From an uncultured Verrucomicrobiota bacterium (GTDB lineage Bacteria > Verrucomicrobiota > Verrucomicrobiia > Opitutales > Opitutaceae), in NCBI GenBank assembly GCA_903904685.1, contig CAIVDS010000044.1, forward strand, positions 1-64,000: a DNA stretch of 64,000 nt. Direction: 5' to 3'. Numbering within the stretch: the stretch's first letter is position 1; every line of letters starts with the position of its first letter. This document shows, piece after piece, positions 27,101 to 36,639 of the stretch. The translations under genes were made by a program, and so were the position numbers. Under the pieces are notes generated by a model. The model had not been told where the DNA came from and made no database searches. It worked only from the letters and a program-made list of their open reading frames with translations.

Positions 27101-28810
27101 GCCGGGCTGGAGGAGATTACCCTCGGAGCCGAGACGGGTCTCCGCCGAGGTGATGATCTCCTCGCGGATGCAGTCGATGGGCGGATTGGTGACCTGCGCG
27201 AAGAGCTGCTTGAAATAATCGTAGAGCAGGCGGGGCTTGTTGGAGAGGACGGCGAGAGGCGTGTCGTTGCCCATCGAGCCGATACCTTCGACGCCGTCGC
27301 GGGCCATGGGCGTGAGGATGGCGCGTTCGTCCTCGTGGGTGTAGCCGAAAGCGAGCTGACGCTGCTGGAGCGTGTCGCGATCGGGAGCGGGAAGACCGGG
27401 AGCGGCAGGCAAGTCGTCGAGATGGACGAGATGCTCGTTGAGCCAATCGCGATAAGGGAATTCGCTGGCAAGCTGGCGCTTGATCTCCTCGTCGGGAACG
27501 ATGCGACCCTGCACGGTATCAACCAGAAACATGCGACCGGGCTGGAGACGCCCCTTCTCGACAACGTCGGCGGCGGGAATATCGAGCACACCGGCCTCGG
27601 AGGCGAGAATGACCAGACCGGCCTTGGTGACGTAGTAGCGGGCGGGACGGAGACCATTGCGGTCGAGAACGGCGCCGATGACGTGGCCGTCGGTAAACGT
27701 CATGGCGGCGGGCCCATCCCACGGCTCCATGAGACACGCGTGATATTGATAGAAGGCCTTGCGGGCGTCGTCCATGGTCTCGTGGTTGGACCACGGCTCG
27801 GGAATCATCATCATCACCGCATGCGGCAAAGGCCGGCCGGCGAGGTGGAGGAGCTCAAGCGTGTTGTCGAACATCGCCGAGTCGCTGCCGTTGGGATTGA
27901 TGACAGGAAGAATCTTCGTGATGTCGTCACCGAAAGCGTCGGATACGAAGTGCGCCTGACGGGCATGCATCCAATTGATATTACCGCGCAAGGTGTTGAT
28001 CTCACCGTTGTGGGCGACGTAGCGATAAGGATGGGCGCGATCCCAACTCGGGAACGTATTGGTGCTGAAACGCGAATGAACCAGCGCGATGGCCGTGGCC
28101 ATGAGCGGGTTTTGCAAATCCGGGAAATAGCCGGCGAGCTGAGTGGTGAGCAACATGCCCTTATAAACCAGCGTGCGGGACGAAAGACTCGGCAGATACC
28201 ATGTCTCCGCACCGAGGAAGCCCTCGTCGCGCAGCTCGGTGGTGGCACGCTTGCGGATGACGTAGAGCTTGCGCTCGAAAGCGAGTTCGTCGGCAAGGTC
28301 GGGACCGCGTCCGATGAAAATTTGCCTGATAAAGGGTTCGCTGGCCTTGGCCGTGTCGCCAAGGGTGGAGTTGTCGGTGGGGACGGTGCGCCAGCCGAGG
28401 AAAGTCTGCCCCTCGCTCTGGATGATCTGTGCGAACTTTTCCTCGATTTTGCGTCGATGGGTGGCGTTGCGCGGAAGGAAGGCGAGGCCGGTGCCGTAAG
28501 CGCCGGCGACAGGCAGGGAAATGCGGACCTTCTTGGCGGCCTCCGCAAGGAAGGCGTGCGGGATCTGCAAGAGAATGCCGGCGCCGTCACCGGTGTTGGG
28601 CTCACTGCCGGCGGCACCGCGGTGGTCGAGATTTTCAAGCACTTGGATCGCCTGACGCAGGATCTGGTGGGTGGCGCGGCCCTTCATGTCGGCCACGAAA
28701 CCGACGCCGCAGGCATCGTGTTCAAACCAGGGATCGTAGAGCCCTTGCTTGGCAGGACGGGTGGCCTGAGGATTGCGGGAAGTGGAAACTGAGGAGCACG
28801 GATTATTCAC
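24176..28810 (-). CDS. gltB: Glutamate synthase large subunit GltB
   Basis: This 1544-residue enzyme makes two glutamates from glutamine and 2-oxoglutarate. The class II amidotransferase nucleophile is Cys 34 in [16 protein letters not shown]; the preceding residues are a propeptide that is probably removed. The central and FMN-binding synthase domains follow, with the 3Fe-4S cluster motif [19 protein letters not shown] (about residues 1140-1160) and the C-terminal GXGXG beta-helix ([31 protein letters not shown]). It is the first gene of gltBD and has a leader of about 100 bp after a divergent or unrelated terminator. Confidence 0.95.
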   Translation of the reverse strand: MNNPCSSVSTSRNPQATRPAKQGLYDPWFEHDACGVGFVADMKGRATHQILRQAIQVLENLDHRGAAGSEPNTGDGAGILLQIPHAFLAEAAKKVRISLPVAGAYGTGLAFLPRNATHRRKIEEKFAQIIQSEGQTFLGWRTVPTDNSTLGDTAKASEPFIRQIFIGRGPDLADELAFERKLYVIRKRATTELRDEGFLGAETWYLPSLSSRTLVYKGMLLTTQLAGYFPDLQNPLMATAIALVHSRFSTNTFPSWDRAHPYRYVAHNGEINTLRGNINWMHARQAHFVSDAFGDDITKILPVINPNGSDSAMFDNTLELLHLAGRPLPHAVMMMIPEPWSNHETMDDARKAFYQYHACLMEPWDGPAAMTFTDGHVIGAVLDRNGLRPARYYVTKAGLVILASEAGVLDIPAADVVEKGRLQPGRMFLVDTVQGRIVPDEEIKRQLASEFPYRDWLNEHLVHLDDLPAAPGLPAPDRDTLQQRQLAFGYTHEDERAILTPMARDGVEGIGSMGNDTPLAVLSNKPRLLYDYFKQLFAQVTNPPIDCIREEIITSAETRLGSEGNLLQPGASACRRVELDWPVLTNEEFAKIRRMQLPGLKVDVLPILFRVSRGREGLAKAMEELCVLARRQIEENEVNVLILSDRGVTKDYAPIPALLAVAGLHHYLIREGLRTQVSLVLETGEARQVHHFALLIGYGISAINPYLAFETIDEMIHEGLLPGVDHKTACKNLVKATAKGVVKVMSKMGISAIQSYRGAQVFEAVGLRQDVIDHYFTWTPSRVGGIGLDVIAQEVLMRHRDAFGDRNVHDHALPAGGQMKWRSDGEFHLFNPESIHALQKSVRTGDYKTFKNYTGLVNDTSKNLCTLRGMLDFKPSDAIPIEEVESVEKILSRFKTGAMSYGSISQEAHETLAIAMNRIGGKSNTGEGGEDPARFLPMANGDSKNSAIKQVASGRFGVTSHYLVSAREIQIKMAQGAKPGEGGQLPGTKVYPWVAKTRHTTAGVGLISPPPHHDIYSIEDLAELIHDLKNANRRARISVKLVSEVGVGTIAAGVAKAHADVVLISGHDGGTGASPQNSIWHAGLPWELGLAETHQTLVLNNLRSRIAVETDGQLKTGRDVIMAALLGAEEFGFATAPLVATGCIMMRVCHLNTCPAGVATQDPRLREKYTGKPEHVVNFMTFVATEVREIMAQLGFRTIEEMIGRTDRLEPRKAITHWKAKGMDFSSLLYSPDAGPEVGRFCQQTQDHGLDKSLDLTSLLALCAPAIERGEKVVAELPVKNIHRVVGTITGSEVTRKYGAAGLPEDTISIRFNGSAGQSFGAFMPKGMTFRLEGDANDYVGKGLSGGKIIVRAPAAAGFKPSENIIIGNVALYGATAGELYVGGRAGERFGVRNSGVTAVVEGVGDHGLEYMTGGRVVVIGPTGRNFAAGMSGGVAYVLDDADQLKGNVNLSMVALEKIETPAELAELRALVQRQADYTGSARAKEVIASWSTLAPKFVKVMPKDYKRMLACIEKAQSQGLTGEEAIMAAFEENARDTSRVGGN

Positions 28811-28910
28811 GACAAAAATTAATCAACTTGGGCAAAACTTAAGGAGTGGGTGAAAACGAACTGGGCTTAACAGAGGTTATGGGCTTCGCGTATGAACGGT
28901 GATCGCAGGC

Positions 28911-28938
28911 AAAAAAACGGCCTCGATGGACGAGGCCG
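28911..28938 (-). terminator. Terminator after the glutaredoxin-like gene
   Basis: Read leftward, the stem CGGCCTCG/CGAGGCCG (28931-28938 with 28918-28925) is followed by seven T residues (A run at 28911-28917 on the plus strand). It lies 35 bp downstream of the leftward glutaredoxin-like gene and about 100 bp upstream of gltB, so it separates the two transcripts. Confidence 0.9.
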
Positions 28939-28972
28939 CTTGAGAGCGCGACAGAAAAGAACAGGAAGAAAT

Positions 28973-29308
28973 TCAGAAGAAACGAACAGTTTTGGCGGCC
29001 ATTTTTGCATGCTCCGCATCAGAGCAACCAGCGTTGAGCGACGCATCAGCAGGCTGTTCGCTTGGCTTCACCAAGTTATTGGAAACAAGATAGTTCTCAA
29101 CTTCTTCACCTGAAATATCGGCCAGCATCACGCCGTCGATCTCAACACACGGGGAAAGGGGTTGGCCGGACTTCTGAACCATTTCCACGTAGTTGGCGCG
29201 GTTGTTGATGATATCGATGTCCTCGAACGGCAGGGAGTATTTGCGCATGACCGTGCGAACTCCATTGGACCAGCCGCAAGACGGCTTTAGATAGGCTTTA
29301 ATATGCAT
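28973..29308 (-). CDS. Glutaredoxin-like protein with a CGWS active site
   Basis: This 111-residue protein has a thioredoxin-fold glutaredoxin start, IKAYLKPSCGWSNGVRTVMR, with the CxxS site CGWS (residues 11-14) that lacks the second Cys, as in monothiol glutaredoxins. The cis-Pro loop is QPLSPCVEIDGVML (about residues 49-62). The C-terminal tail (NAGCSDAEHAKMAAKTVRFF) is an unusual extension with another Cys. It probably acts in thiol reduction or iron-sulfur handling; partner unknown. It is monocistronic. Confidence 0.8.
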   Translation of the reverse strand: MHIKAYLKPSCGWSNGVRTVMRKYSLPFEDIDIINNRANYVEMVQKSGQPLSPCVEIDGVMLADISGEEVENYLVSNNLVKPSEQPADASLNAGCSDAEHAKMAAKTVRFF

Positions 29309-29452
29309 GCGTTGAATAAACTTAAGATGTAGAACATGGCAACTTATAGAAATTGCTTTTCGGCGATCAAGCGAAAGGTTGAGATTTTAAAGCATTTTAC
29401 AGGCCGAGTCGCCCGCCAATCCCCGCGCCAACCCGAATAAATCCACCACTTG

Positions 29453-29818
29453 ATGAAAACCATCCTGCTTCTTACCGCCTCGAATCTCTTTATGACCGTC
29501 GCTTGGTATGGGCACTTGAAATTCAAGTTTCTAGAGGGCAAGTCCCTGTTTTTTATCATCTTGGTCTCTTGGGGCATCGCCTTCTTCGAATATTGCCTAA
29601 TGGTGCCCGCCAATCGCTTCGGCTACCTGAGTGGCGAATTCAGCGGCTATCAGCTCAAGATCGTCCAAGAGGCGATCACCTTGGGCATATTCATGGTCTT
29701 TGCCTGGTGGGTGCTCAAAGAAAAGCTCACATGGAACTACGCCGTGAGCTTCGCGCTCATCATGGCGGCCGTGTATTTCGCCACCGCCTTCAGGCCCGCC
29801 TCGCCCGGCGGACACTGA
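29453..29818 (+). CDS. DMT-superfamily DUF486 membrane protein
   Basis: This 121-residue inner-membrane protein has four predicted helices: TILLLTASNLFMTVAWYGHL, SLFFIILVSWGIAFFEYCLM, IVQEAITLGIFMVFAWWVL and YAVSFALIMAAVYFATAF. The motif VPANRFGYLSGEFSGYQLKI is diagnostic for DUF486 (COG3169), a half-size drug/metabolite transporter-like family. The ATG at 29453 is chosen; TTG lies just before it. Substrate unknown. Confidence 0.85.
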   Translation: MKTILLLTASNLFMTVAWYGHLKFKFLEGKSLFFIILVSWGIAFFEYCLMVPANRFGYLSGEFSGYQLKIVQEAITLGIFMVFAWWVLKEKLTWNYAVSFALIMAAVYFATAFRPASPGGH

Positions 29819-30025
29819 GATCGGCACACCTCATTTTGATGTCATGCAAGACAAACCTTCGCCAGCGGGTCGAAAGTTGACACACCAGTGGCAAGCCCCA
29901 CGCCACGCAGCGCGGCAGAGCCTGCATCCAATAGCCACCTAAACCCAGCGTATAAAAGTTTCCCTTTTTCTCCACGCTTGGCTTGCCTCCTCTAACCACC
30001 GCGCTTCACGCTAGACTCTCATTGC

Positions 30026-30045
30026 AGCGAGGCGGTTGCCTCGCT
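30026..30045 (+). promoter_or_regulatory. recA: Perfect hairpin in the recA leader
   Basis: AGCGAGGC (30026-30033), a four-base loop GGTT, and GCCTCGCT (30038-30045) form a perfect 8-bp stem 39 bp upstream of the recA start. There is no T run, so it is not a normal terminator; it may stabilise or regulate the recA mRNA. I could not find a LexA box of Escherichia coli type (CTGT-N8-ACAG) in the upstream region. Confidence 0.5.
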
Positions 30046-30084
30046 TCCTAACCCATCAAAACCTTGTCTTCCCCTACTCGCATC

Positions 30085-31161
30085 ATGTCTAAAGCCGCAC
30101 CCGCCAAAACCACCGCCGCCACTGTCGTCACCGCCGATCCCGCCGCCCGTAAAAACATCGAGCTCGCCGTCAGCGCCATCACAAAACAATTCGGCGAAGG
30201 CTCGATCATGCGCCTCGGCGACAACCACAAGATGGCTGTCGAAACCGTCTCCACCGGTTCGCTCGCCATCGACCTCTGCCTCGGAGGCAAAGGACTCCCC
30301 CGTGGTCGCATCATCGAGATCTACGGACCTGAATCGTCCGGCAAAACCACCTTCTGTCTCAGTGTCATCGCCGAGGCCCAGAAACGCGGCGGTCTCGCCG
30401 CCTTCATCGACGTCGAACACGCCCTCGACCCGAAATACGCCCGCGTCGTCGGCGTAAAACTGGACGACCTCCTCGTCTCCCAGCCCGACTCCGGCGAAGA
30501 CGCGCTCAACATCACCGAAACGCTCATCCGCTCCAACGCCATCGACGTCATCGTCATCGACTCAGTCGCCGCCCTCATCACCAAGGCGGAACTCGATGGA
30601 CAAATGGGCGACATGACGATGGGTAGCCAAGCCCGCCTCATGTCGCAGGCCATGCGCCGCCTCACCGCCGTCGTCAGCAAGACCAAGTGCATCTGCATTT
30701 TCACGAATCAAATTCGCGAAAAGATCGGCGTCATGTTCGGCAGCCCCGAAACCACCTCCGGCGGCCGCGCCCTGAAGTTTTTTTCCTCCATCCGCATCGA
30801 CATCCGTCGCAAGGACCAGATCAAGACGCCCGATGGCAAGATCATCGGCAACCGAACCAAGATAAAAGTCGTCAAAAACAAAGTCGCTCCGCCTTTCACC
30901 GAGTGCGAATTCGACATCATGTATGACGAAGGCATCTCGAAGACCGGCTCGATTATCGACCTCGGCATCGAACATAAAATCTTGGAAAAGAAAGGCGCAT
31001 GGATCTCCTTCGAGGGAGAACTCGTCGGCCAAGGTCGCGACGCCGCCAAGCAAGCTGTGAAGGATAATCCGGCCCTCGCCGAGAAACTCACGAAGGCGAT
31101 CATGGACAAGGTCACCGTCACCGGTGGCACCGCCGTGACCGGCACCGAGCCCGCCGAATAA
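30085..31161 (+). CDS. recA: Recombinase RecA
   Basis: This 358-residue protein carries out strand exchange in homologous recombination and activates SOS cleavage. The Walker A motif is GPESSGKTT (about residues 83-91), Walker B follows in [10 protein letters not shown], and the L2/DNA-binding region includes [17 protein letters not shown] and the preceding [12 protein letters not shown]. The ATG at 30085 gives the typical start; seven extra codons are open upstream. An Ala/Thr-rich N-terminal extension ([18 protein letters not shown]) precedes the family start. It ends in a strong terminator. Confidence 0.97.
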   Translation: MSKAAPAKTTAATVVTADPAARKNIELAVSAITKQFGEGSIMRLGDNHKMAVETVSTGSLAIDLCLGGKGLPRGRIIEIYGPESSGKTTFCLSVIAEAQKRGGLAAFIDVEHALDPKYARVVGVKLDDLLVSQPDSGEDALNITETLIRSNAIDVIVIDSVAALITKAELDGQMGDMTMGSQARLMSQAMRRLTAVVSKTKCICIFTNQIREKIGVMFGSPETTSGGRALKFFSSIRIDIRRKDQIKTPDGKIIGNRTKIKVVKNKVAPPFTECEFDIMYDEGISKTGSIIDLGIEHKILEKKGAWISFEGELVGQGRDAAKQAVKDNPALAEKLTKAIMDKVTVTGGTAVTGTEPAE

Positions 31162-31191
31162 CGCGACTTCGCTTATATCCCCAAAAACAAT

Positions 31192-31220
31192 CCCCGAGTG
31201 CCTTCCACGCTCGGGGGTTT
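31192..31220 (+). terminator. Intrinsic terminator of recA
   Basis: CCCCGAGTG (31192-31200) pairs with CACGCTCGGGG-derived arm CGCTCGGGG (31208-31216; one G-T wobble) around a seven-base loop and is followed by GTTTT. It lies 30 bp after the recA stop. Confidence 0.85.
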
Positions 31221-31247
31221 TAGCATATACCACTGTTGTTAAATTCC

Positions 31248-32975
31248 ATGACTTCAACCCGTCGTTTCCTGTTGATTGGCTTAAGCGCCCTTGTGCTCAC
31301 CGCCTCGTCATTTGTCGCAACTGGCTGCCATCGCAAGAGCCGCCCTGAACTGTTCACTACCCATCTCACGGAGATTGAAGGCGTCCAGGCGATTTATACG
31401 CTTCGCCATCCAAAATTGATCATCGCCGATCTCGACAAACTCATGACTGCGGTGCCGGAAACCGTGCTCCTGCGTATGGGCCTCGCACAGCTCACGCCCT
31501 ACGGCTATCCGGAATTTTCCGAACTCGCCACTGGTTCAAATATCGGCGTCGCCATGCTTGAGCCAACCACCGAAGAACTAAAGACTGGCAAACTCACGGT
31601 TGTCGGTTTCGCCAAGCTCAAGGAAGGTGGCAAAATCTGGACCGCCCTCAAGCAAAGTGGTCTTGCTCTTCAAAAACACGATGAGTGGACTTGGATTGCA
31701 AAAGACGCCGCCTCTTTTGAAAAAATAAAAGCCCCCGCCGCCATCACCGCCTTCATCGACCGGCCTCAAATAGAGGAACTGCGCGCTTGGGGTCGCGTCA
31801 CGCCGGCCTTGTTGACGAGCGTCAAAGAACTGCTCTTGCCCAAGATTCAAGCCAAGCTGTCCACCCGTCCCGCCGCTGAACAAAAAGCCCTCCTCGCCTA
31901 TATCGACGTGCTGTGGAGCTATCTCGCGCAACTCCACTCCATCGGTAGTGCCATCGCTTTCAACGATCAAGGTCTCACCCTCACCTACTCCGCCCAATTC
32001 TTGCCCGACAGCGCCACGGGCATCTGGCTGCGCTATGCTCCGGGTCCCGCCCCCAAGATCGCCCGATCAGTTCCTTCCGACGGCCTCATGAGCGTCGTTT
32101 TTCGCCAGAATATGGACGGCCAGATCGCGTTTGTCCGCACCCTGCTCGATGCGTTGATCGCCGTGGATTATCCGGCGGGAGCGGAGCTACTCAAAGCCGT
32201 AAAATCAAGTTACCTCGCCTTCGCTGGGCAGAGCGATGGCAGCGGTGTTTTAACCATGAACATGACGCTGCCCACGTCAGGCCAGACACCCGAGATCGAT
32301 ATGCTCGGCGTGTATTCAGGTCGTTTCACGGAGGCGCAAGTCACGGCTTTTTATGAAAACATCATCACTCTCTCGCAAAAATGCACAAACGCGATATTCA
32401 CCGCAATCTCGACAATGACACCGCACACACCTGTGCCCGCGATCCATCAGCAATTGACGGAAAATGCTCTCACTGTTGATGGCACCTCCTTCGGGTCGGT
32501 CATAACCACCACAAAAACCACCATCGCAGGAAAGAAACAAACCGCAACAATGACCCAATACTACGGCGTCATCCGCGGGAATCTGGTGTACGCAACCAAC
32601 GAGACTGCGTTGCGCGAAAAAGTTCCCGCGCTCGCCGCCAAGAATCCTGTGCCAAATTCCGTTGAAAGCATGTTCAAAAATAATGAAATCGCCGTCATGG
32701 CGGTGCATGGCGAGAAGATCGTGGATATGGTCGCCAAATCTGCCCACATCGACCTCTCCGACGCCGACATCCAGGCTCAGATCAAAACCCTCAAACAGAG
32801 CTATGCCGAAAGCGGCCCAATCACCGCAACCATAGTCATGAGTCAGGCGCAAGGAACCGCGACAATCTCGATCCCTTATAAATTCGTTGAACAAAGTATG
32901 CGCTTGGGACAATTCGCCAGCGCCAAAGCGAAGGCAACCAATACGCCGACCGCGCCAAAGCCGGTCACTCCATAA
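31248..32975 (+). CDS. Unrecognised large lipoprotein
   Basis: This 575-residue protein has a lipoprotein signal (MTSTRRFLLIGLSALVLTAS, lipobox VATGC near residue 27). The body has no catalytic motif that I recognise. Its layout, with blocks such as IGVAMLEPTTEELKTGKLTV, VVGFAKLKEGGKIWTALKQ and GVIRGNLVYATNETALREK, resembles DUF3352-like proteins, which alternate beta strands and small helices over about 500 residues. The mature protein is probably periplasmic and anchored to a membrane. It lies between recA and mnmE but has its own transcription unit. The function is unknown. Confidence 0.7.
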   Translation: MTSTRRFLLIGLSALVLTASSFVATGCHRKSRPELFTTHLTEIEGVQAIYTLRHPKLIIADLDKLMTAVPETVLLRMGLAQLTPYGYPEFSELATGSNIGVAMLEPTTEELKTGKLTVVGFAKLKEGGKIWTALKQSGLALQKHDEWTWIAKDAASFEKIKAPAAITAFIDRPQIEELRAWGRVTPALLTSVKELLLPKIQAKLSTRPAAEQKALLAYIDVLWSYLAQLHSIGSAIAFNDQGLTLTYSAQFLPDSATGIWLRYAPGPAPKIARSVPSDGLMSVVFRQNMDGQIAFVRTLLDALIAVDYPAGAELLKAVKSSYLAFAGQSDGSGVLTMNMTLPTSGQTPEIDMLGVYSGRFTEAQVTAFYENIITLSQKCTNAIFTAISTMTPHTPVPAIHQQLTENALTVDGTSFGSVITTTKTTIAGKKQTATMTQYYGVIRGNLVYATNETALREKVPALAAKNPVPNSVESMFKNNEIAVMAVHGEKIVDMVAKSAHIDLSDADIQAQIKTLKQSYAESGPITATIVMSQAQGTATISIPYKFVEQSMRLGQFASAKAKATNTPTAPKPVTP

Positions 32976-33056
32976 GCAGCATCGGCAGAGAGGCTCCGCG
33001 CCCAGACGGCGTGTTTATTTTTGCTCTTTGGCAAACCTCAGCTTTCCGTGAGCGGC

Positions 33057-34418
33057 ATGTTTCGCTCAACTGATACCATCGTTGCCCTCGCCACACCCAT
33101 GGGTGCATCCGCCATCGCGGTCGTGCGCGCCAGCGGTCCGGATTGCACTGCTCTGGCAGCGGCAATTTTCGGTCCCACTCCCCTTCCCCCGCGTCTTGCC
33201 TGCCATACCGATTATCGGGATCTAAAAGGTCTCATCTTAGACGACGTACTCGTTACTTTTTTTAAAGGGCCCCATTCTTATACTGGAGAAGACTTGTTAG
33301 AAATTTCTTCTCACGGCAATCCATTTATATCGCAATTAATTCTTAACGATATACTTGCACGTGGTTTTCGTGCCGCAGAACCCGGGGAGTTCACCCGCCG
33401 CGCTTTTCTGAGCGGTCGCATGGATCTAAGCCAGGCCGAAGCTGTTATGGATCTGATCTATGCCCGCAGTGAACGCGCTCTCGCGGCAGCCAATCAGCAA
33501 CTCCGCGGCAGCCTAGGACGACATCTCGGCAAACTCACCGAAAACCTCTTACGTGTGCTCGCCCACGTGGAAGCTTATATTGATTTCCCCGATGAAGATC
33601 TACCACCCGAAGACCGGCACTTCGCACAAGAGGAGTTGGCAAGTGTTCTACGTGGAACCGAGCGCCTACTCGCCACGCATCACTATGGCGAATTGCTCCG
33701 TGAAGGGATTAAAACTGTCATCATCGGTGAGCCCAACGTCGGCAAAAGCAGTCTTCTCAACCGTCTCGTCGGCTATGATCGAGCATTGGTCAGCACCGAA
33801 CCTGGAACCACCCGTGATTTCATCGAAGAACGCCTGATCTTGGGGCCACATTGTCTACGCCTAATTGACACCGCCGGCCTAAACTCATCACCTGCTGTAA
33901 TCGAGAAACTCGGCATAGAAAAAACCGTGGAGCGTGCCGCGGAAGCCGACCTTATTCTTTGGGTGCTAGACGCCACCCTACCGTGCCCTACCCTGCCGAC
34001 CTCAATCATGCCTCGGCTGAATTCCGCCAACACCCTCGTGCTGCTCAATAAACATGATCTTCTTGCCGACCACCCACCCACAGCCAAGCCACCGGAAGGA
34101 CTTCCTGCCCTACCCCTTTCGGCACTCACAGGAGAAGGTTTTGAGACCCTCGCAACCACCATTATCCAACACGCAGAGGCTTTTCGCCTTGATCGAGGCG
34201 AAGATGTCATCGCCATCAACAGCCGTCATGCCGACGCCCTGCGCCGCGCCCGCGAAGGATTAATCACCGCGCAAACTAAACTCATCAACCAAGGTCCCGT
34301 CGAACTGCTTTCCAGTGATCTGCGCAGTGCGCTCGATGCTTTTGGAGAGATCGCCGGCAAGATTGATAACGAGCGCATGCTTGACCATTTGTTCGCGGCT
34401 TTCTGTATAGGTAAATAA
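33057..34418 (+). CDS. mnmE: tRNA modification GTPase MnmE
   Basis: This 453-residue protein, with MnmG, makes the cmnm5 modification of wobble uridine in tRNA. The N-terminal folate-binding domain (DTIVALATPMGASAIAVVRA, GEFTRRAFLSGRMDLSQAEA) is followed by a G domain with G1 GEPNVGKSSLLNRL (about residues 224-237), G2 TTRDF, G3 DTAG and G4 NKHD, and the invariant C-terminus FCIGK that carries the catalytic Cys. The ATG at 33057 gives the family start. A near-parS sequence lies inside at 33644. mnmG starts 10 bp later. The gene is noticeably AT-richer than recA. Confidence 0.95.
   Translation: MFRSTDTIVALATPMGASAIAVVRASGPDCTALAAAIFGPTPLPPRLACHTDYRDLKGLILDDVLVTFFKGPHSYTGEDLLEISSHGNPFISQLILNDILARGFRAAEPGEFTRRAFLSGRMDLSQAEAVMDLIYARSERALAAANQQLRGSLGRHLGKLTENLLRVLAHVEAYIDFPDEDLPPEDRHFAQEELASVLRGTERLLATHHYGELLREGIKTVIIGEPNVGKSSLLNRLVGYDRALVSTEPGTTRDFIEERLILGPHCLRLIDTAGLNSSPAVIEKLGIEKTVERAAEADLILWVLDATLPCPTLPTSIMPRLNSANTLVLLNKHDLLADHPPTAKPPEGLPALPLSALTGEGFETLATTIIQHAEAFRLDRGEDVIAINSRHADALRRAREGLITAQTKLINQGPVELLSSDLRSALDAFGEIAGKIDNERMLDHLFAAFCIGK
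33644..33659. other. Near-parS sequence within mnmE
   Basis: TGTTCTACGTGGAACC matches the palindrome TGTTCCACGTGGAACA at 14 of 16 positions. It may be a weak ParB site, or simply chance conservation of the codons. The perfect copy lies 1.5 kb away in mnmG. Confidence 0.35.
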
Positions 34419-34428
34419 TTTATATTTA

Positions 34429-36318
34429 ATGATTTATAATAAATCACCCTTTGATGTTATTGTTTGTGGAGCTGGTCATGCAGGCTGCGAAGCCGCATTG
34501 GCAGCTGCACGCATGGGCGCCTCCACCCTGCTCCTCACCGGCAACATCGATACCATCGCCCAGATGAGCTGCAACCCTGCTATCGGCGGTCAGGCCAAAG
34601 GGCAGATGGTCCGCGAAATCGATGCACTTGGCGGTGAGATGGGTATTAATACGGATCTGACTGGCATTCAATTTCGCCTCCTCAATGAATCCAAGGGACC
34701 AGCCGTCCAATCCCCGCGCGCTCAATGTGATAAGAAGGCTTATCAATTTCGCCTCAAACACACCCTAGAGTTACAATCCAATCTTCAGGTCTTCCAAGCC
34801 ACAGTAACAGAACTTGTCTTCACGGGCCAGAAAGTCACAGGTGTTCGCACCAACCTCGACATCGAATTTAGCGGGGTAACTGTAGTTGTGACCACCGGCA
34901 CTTTCCTCCGTGGGCTCATGCATATCGGCCAAAACAAAAACGAAGGCGGACGGCTAGGTGATTTTAGCTCTAAAACCCTCTCGGCCAGTTTGATTAAAGC
35001 TGGCGTCAAGCTCCACCGATTAAAAACCGGCACCCCTCCCCGACTCCTTGGCCGTAGTTTGAATTTCTCTAAGATGGAAGAGCAGCGCGGCGACGCCTCA
35101 CCCACACTCTTTGCCTTCCACGATACCCGTGATCCGGCAGGCTTGTTCCACGTGGAACAGAATGGCGAACAATACATCGGCTGGCAACCAGGATCCCATC
35201 AGGTTTCCTGTTGGATGACCCACACAACACCTGAGACCGCCCAACTCGTGCGGGACAACCTTCATAAATCTGCCATGTACTCCGGTGAAATTGAAGGTGT
35301 CGGACCACGTTATTGTCCGAGTATCGAGGACAAGTTTGTCCGTTTTGCTGACAAGCCCCGGCATTTACTATTTCTAGAACCTGAGGGACGATCGACCAAT
35401 GAATACTATGTCAACGGCCTATCCACATCACTACCGTTTGATATCCAACTCGAAATGGTTCATAGTATACCCGGTCTGGAAAACGCCCAACTGCTGCGTC
35501 CAGCCTATGCCGTTGAATACGATTTCGCGCCACCCACGCAGCTTTATCCATCACTTGAGTCCAGAAAAGTCGAAAATCTATTCTTTGCGGGTCAAATCAA
35601 CGGAACTTCAGGCTATGAAGAAGCCGCCTCACAAGGTCTCATTGCCGGCGTTAATGCAGTCCATAAGGTTCGGCGAGAAGAGCCACTCATCATCGGACGC
35701 CACGAAGCCTATATTGGAGTGCTCATTGATGACTTAGTGACAAAAGGCACCAATGAGCCTTATCGTATGTTTACCAGCCGAGCTGAATATCGGCTGCTCT
35801 TTAATCACGGCAGCGCCGAACTACGACTGCTACATCATGCCAAAGCCCATAGCCTAGTTTCATCCACAAGGTTAGCCCGCATAGAAGAAAAAAAACGCCA
35901 GACTGACTACTGGATTACTTTTTTTGAAACACATAAAGCGCCAGCCGGGCAGGGAACCTTGGGTGATGTTATCCGCAGCAGCACGATGGGCGGAGGAGCG
36001 ATGCCTGAATTTCCTGTTGAATTTTCCTCCCAAAGCGAAGCCTTGCGCCAAGAAGTCATGTATCGCGTCGGCTACCAAGGTTACCTCGCCCGTGAGCAGC
36101 GCCAAATCAAGAAGTTGAGTCAGATCGAGAAGATTAAAATCCCCCCCTCTATAGACTTCATGCAAGTACGCGGGCTACGGAAAGAATGCGCCATTAAACT
36201 TTCTGCGACAAAACCTTATACGCTTGGACAGGCCAGCCGTATCAGCGGCGTTAACCCGTCTGATATCAGCATTCTAATGGTCTTAATCGAAGCGAGCAGG
36301 GGAGGAGCCAAGCGGTAA
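34429..36318 (+). CDS. mnmG: tRNA uridine 5-carboxymethylaminomethyl modification enzyme MnmG
   Basis: This 629-residue FAD enzyme partners MnmE in tRNA wobble-uridine modification. The FAD-binding motif is VIVCGAGHAGCEAALAAARMG at the N-terminus, with NPAIGGQAKGQMVREIDALGG next and the ESKGPAVQSPRAQCDK signature at about residues 86-101. The C-terminal MnmE-interaction domain ends SRISGVNPSDISILMVLIEA. It is full length and directly follows mnmE. In many bacteria mnmG (gidA) is among the genes nearest oriC. A perfect parS palindrome lies within it. Confidence 0.95.
   Translation: MIYNKSPFDVIVCGAGHAGCEAALAAARMGASTLLLTGNIDTIAQMSCNPAIGGQAKGQMVREIDALGGEMGINTDLTGIQFRLLNESKGPAVQSPRAQCDKKAYQFRLKHTLELQSNLQVFQATVTELVFTGQKVTGVRTNLDIEFSGVTVVVTTGTFLRGLMHIGQNKNEGGRLGDFSSKTLSASLIKAGVKLHRLKTGTPPRLLGRSLNFSKMEEQRGDASPTLFAFHDTRDPAGLFHVEQNGEQYIGWQPGSHQVSCWMTHTTPETAQLVRDNLHKSAMYSGEIEGVGPRYCPSIEDKFVRFADKPRHLLFLEPEGRSTNEYYVNGLSTSLPFDIQLEMVHSIPGLENAQLLRPAYAVEYDFAPPTQLYPSLESRKVENLFFAGQINGTSGYEEAASQGLIAGVNAVHKVRREEPLIIGRHEAYIGVLIDDLVTKGTNEPYRMFTSRAEYRLLFNHGSAELRLLHHAKAHSLVSSTRLARIEEKKRQTDYWITFFETHKAPAGQGTLGDVIRSSTMGGGAMPEFPVEFSSQSEALRQEVMYRVGYQGYLAREQRQIKKLSQIEKIKIPPSIDFMQVRGLRKECAIKLSATKPYTLGQASRISGVNPSDISILMVLIEASRGGAKR
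35144..35159. other. parS centromere site inside mnmG
   Basis: TGTTCCACGTGGAACA is a perfect 16-bp palindrome that equals the chromosomal parS consensus (TGTTnCACGTGnAACA), to which ParB binds and loads SMC. Chromosomal parS sites cluster near oriC, and mnmG/gidA is a typical neighbour. The site lies within coding sequence at about codons 239-244. No parA or parB gene is in the window. Confidence 0.85.
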
Positions 36319-36525
36319 ATTCCCTGGTGAAATCACCATGACTCAGGCTCAGTTTGATTGTGGCATCCATTTACCCAGCATCGGGATCTACCACCATCCG
36401 TAGTTCTAATATAATCATACTCTTGAGACAACCTAGTGTAGTTATAACATTTGTGAAACACACCTGAAGTTTACTAGATACTTCTCGTTCGTTGGGGTAA
36501 AATACCATTGCGTGATCGAGCCTAA

Positions 36526-36639
36526 ACCAAAAGAATCCTCGTAGTTGACGATGAATCTGACGTCACCGAACTCGTAGCCTATCACCTCAAAGCCAAAGGA
36601 TTTCAGGTCGAAGTAATCAACAATCCCAAAGCAGCATAG
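36526..36639 (+). pseudogene. Relic of a PhoB-type response regulator receiver domain
   Basis: After a stop at 36523-36525 the frame encodes TKRILVVDDESDVTELVAYH then LKAKGFQVEVINNPKAA and stops at 36637. The VVDDE acidic pocket and the following helix are those of an OmpR/PhoB receiver, but there is no start codon and only about 35 residues survive. In another frame the sequence continues IGTAHSLLPD just after the stop, as in intact regulators, before losing resemblance. The intact histidine kinase gene begins 74 bp downstream, so this is probably the remains of its partner. Confidence 0.75.

Noticed and set aside
26084..28792. A 902-codon open frame antisense to gltB, and similar long antisense frames at 13410-15677 and 22574-24151
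   Set aside because: They mirror well-supported genes (gltB, feoB, gltD) whose GC-rich codon use removes stops on the other strand; their translations show no domain.
29819..30084. LexA operator upstream of recA
   Set aside because: No CTGT-N8-ACAG or GAAC-N4-GTTC type palindrome is present.
33551..33580. Another CACGTGG core in mnmE (near 33564) and a CCACGTGAA in atpB (near 39150) as parS sites
   Set aside because: Only the central eight bases match; the outer arms differ at four or more positions.
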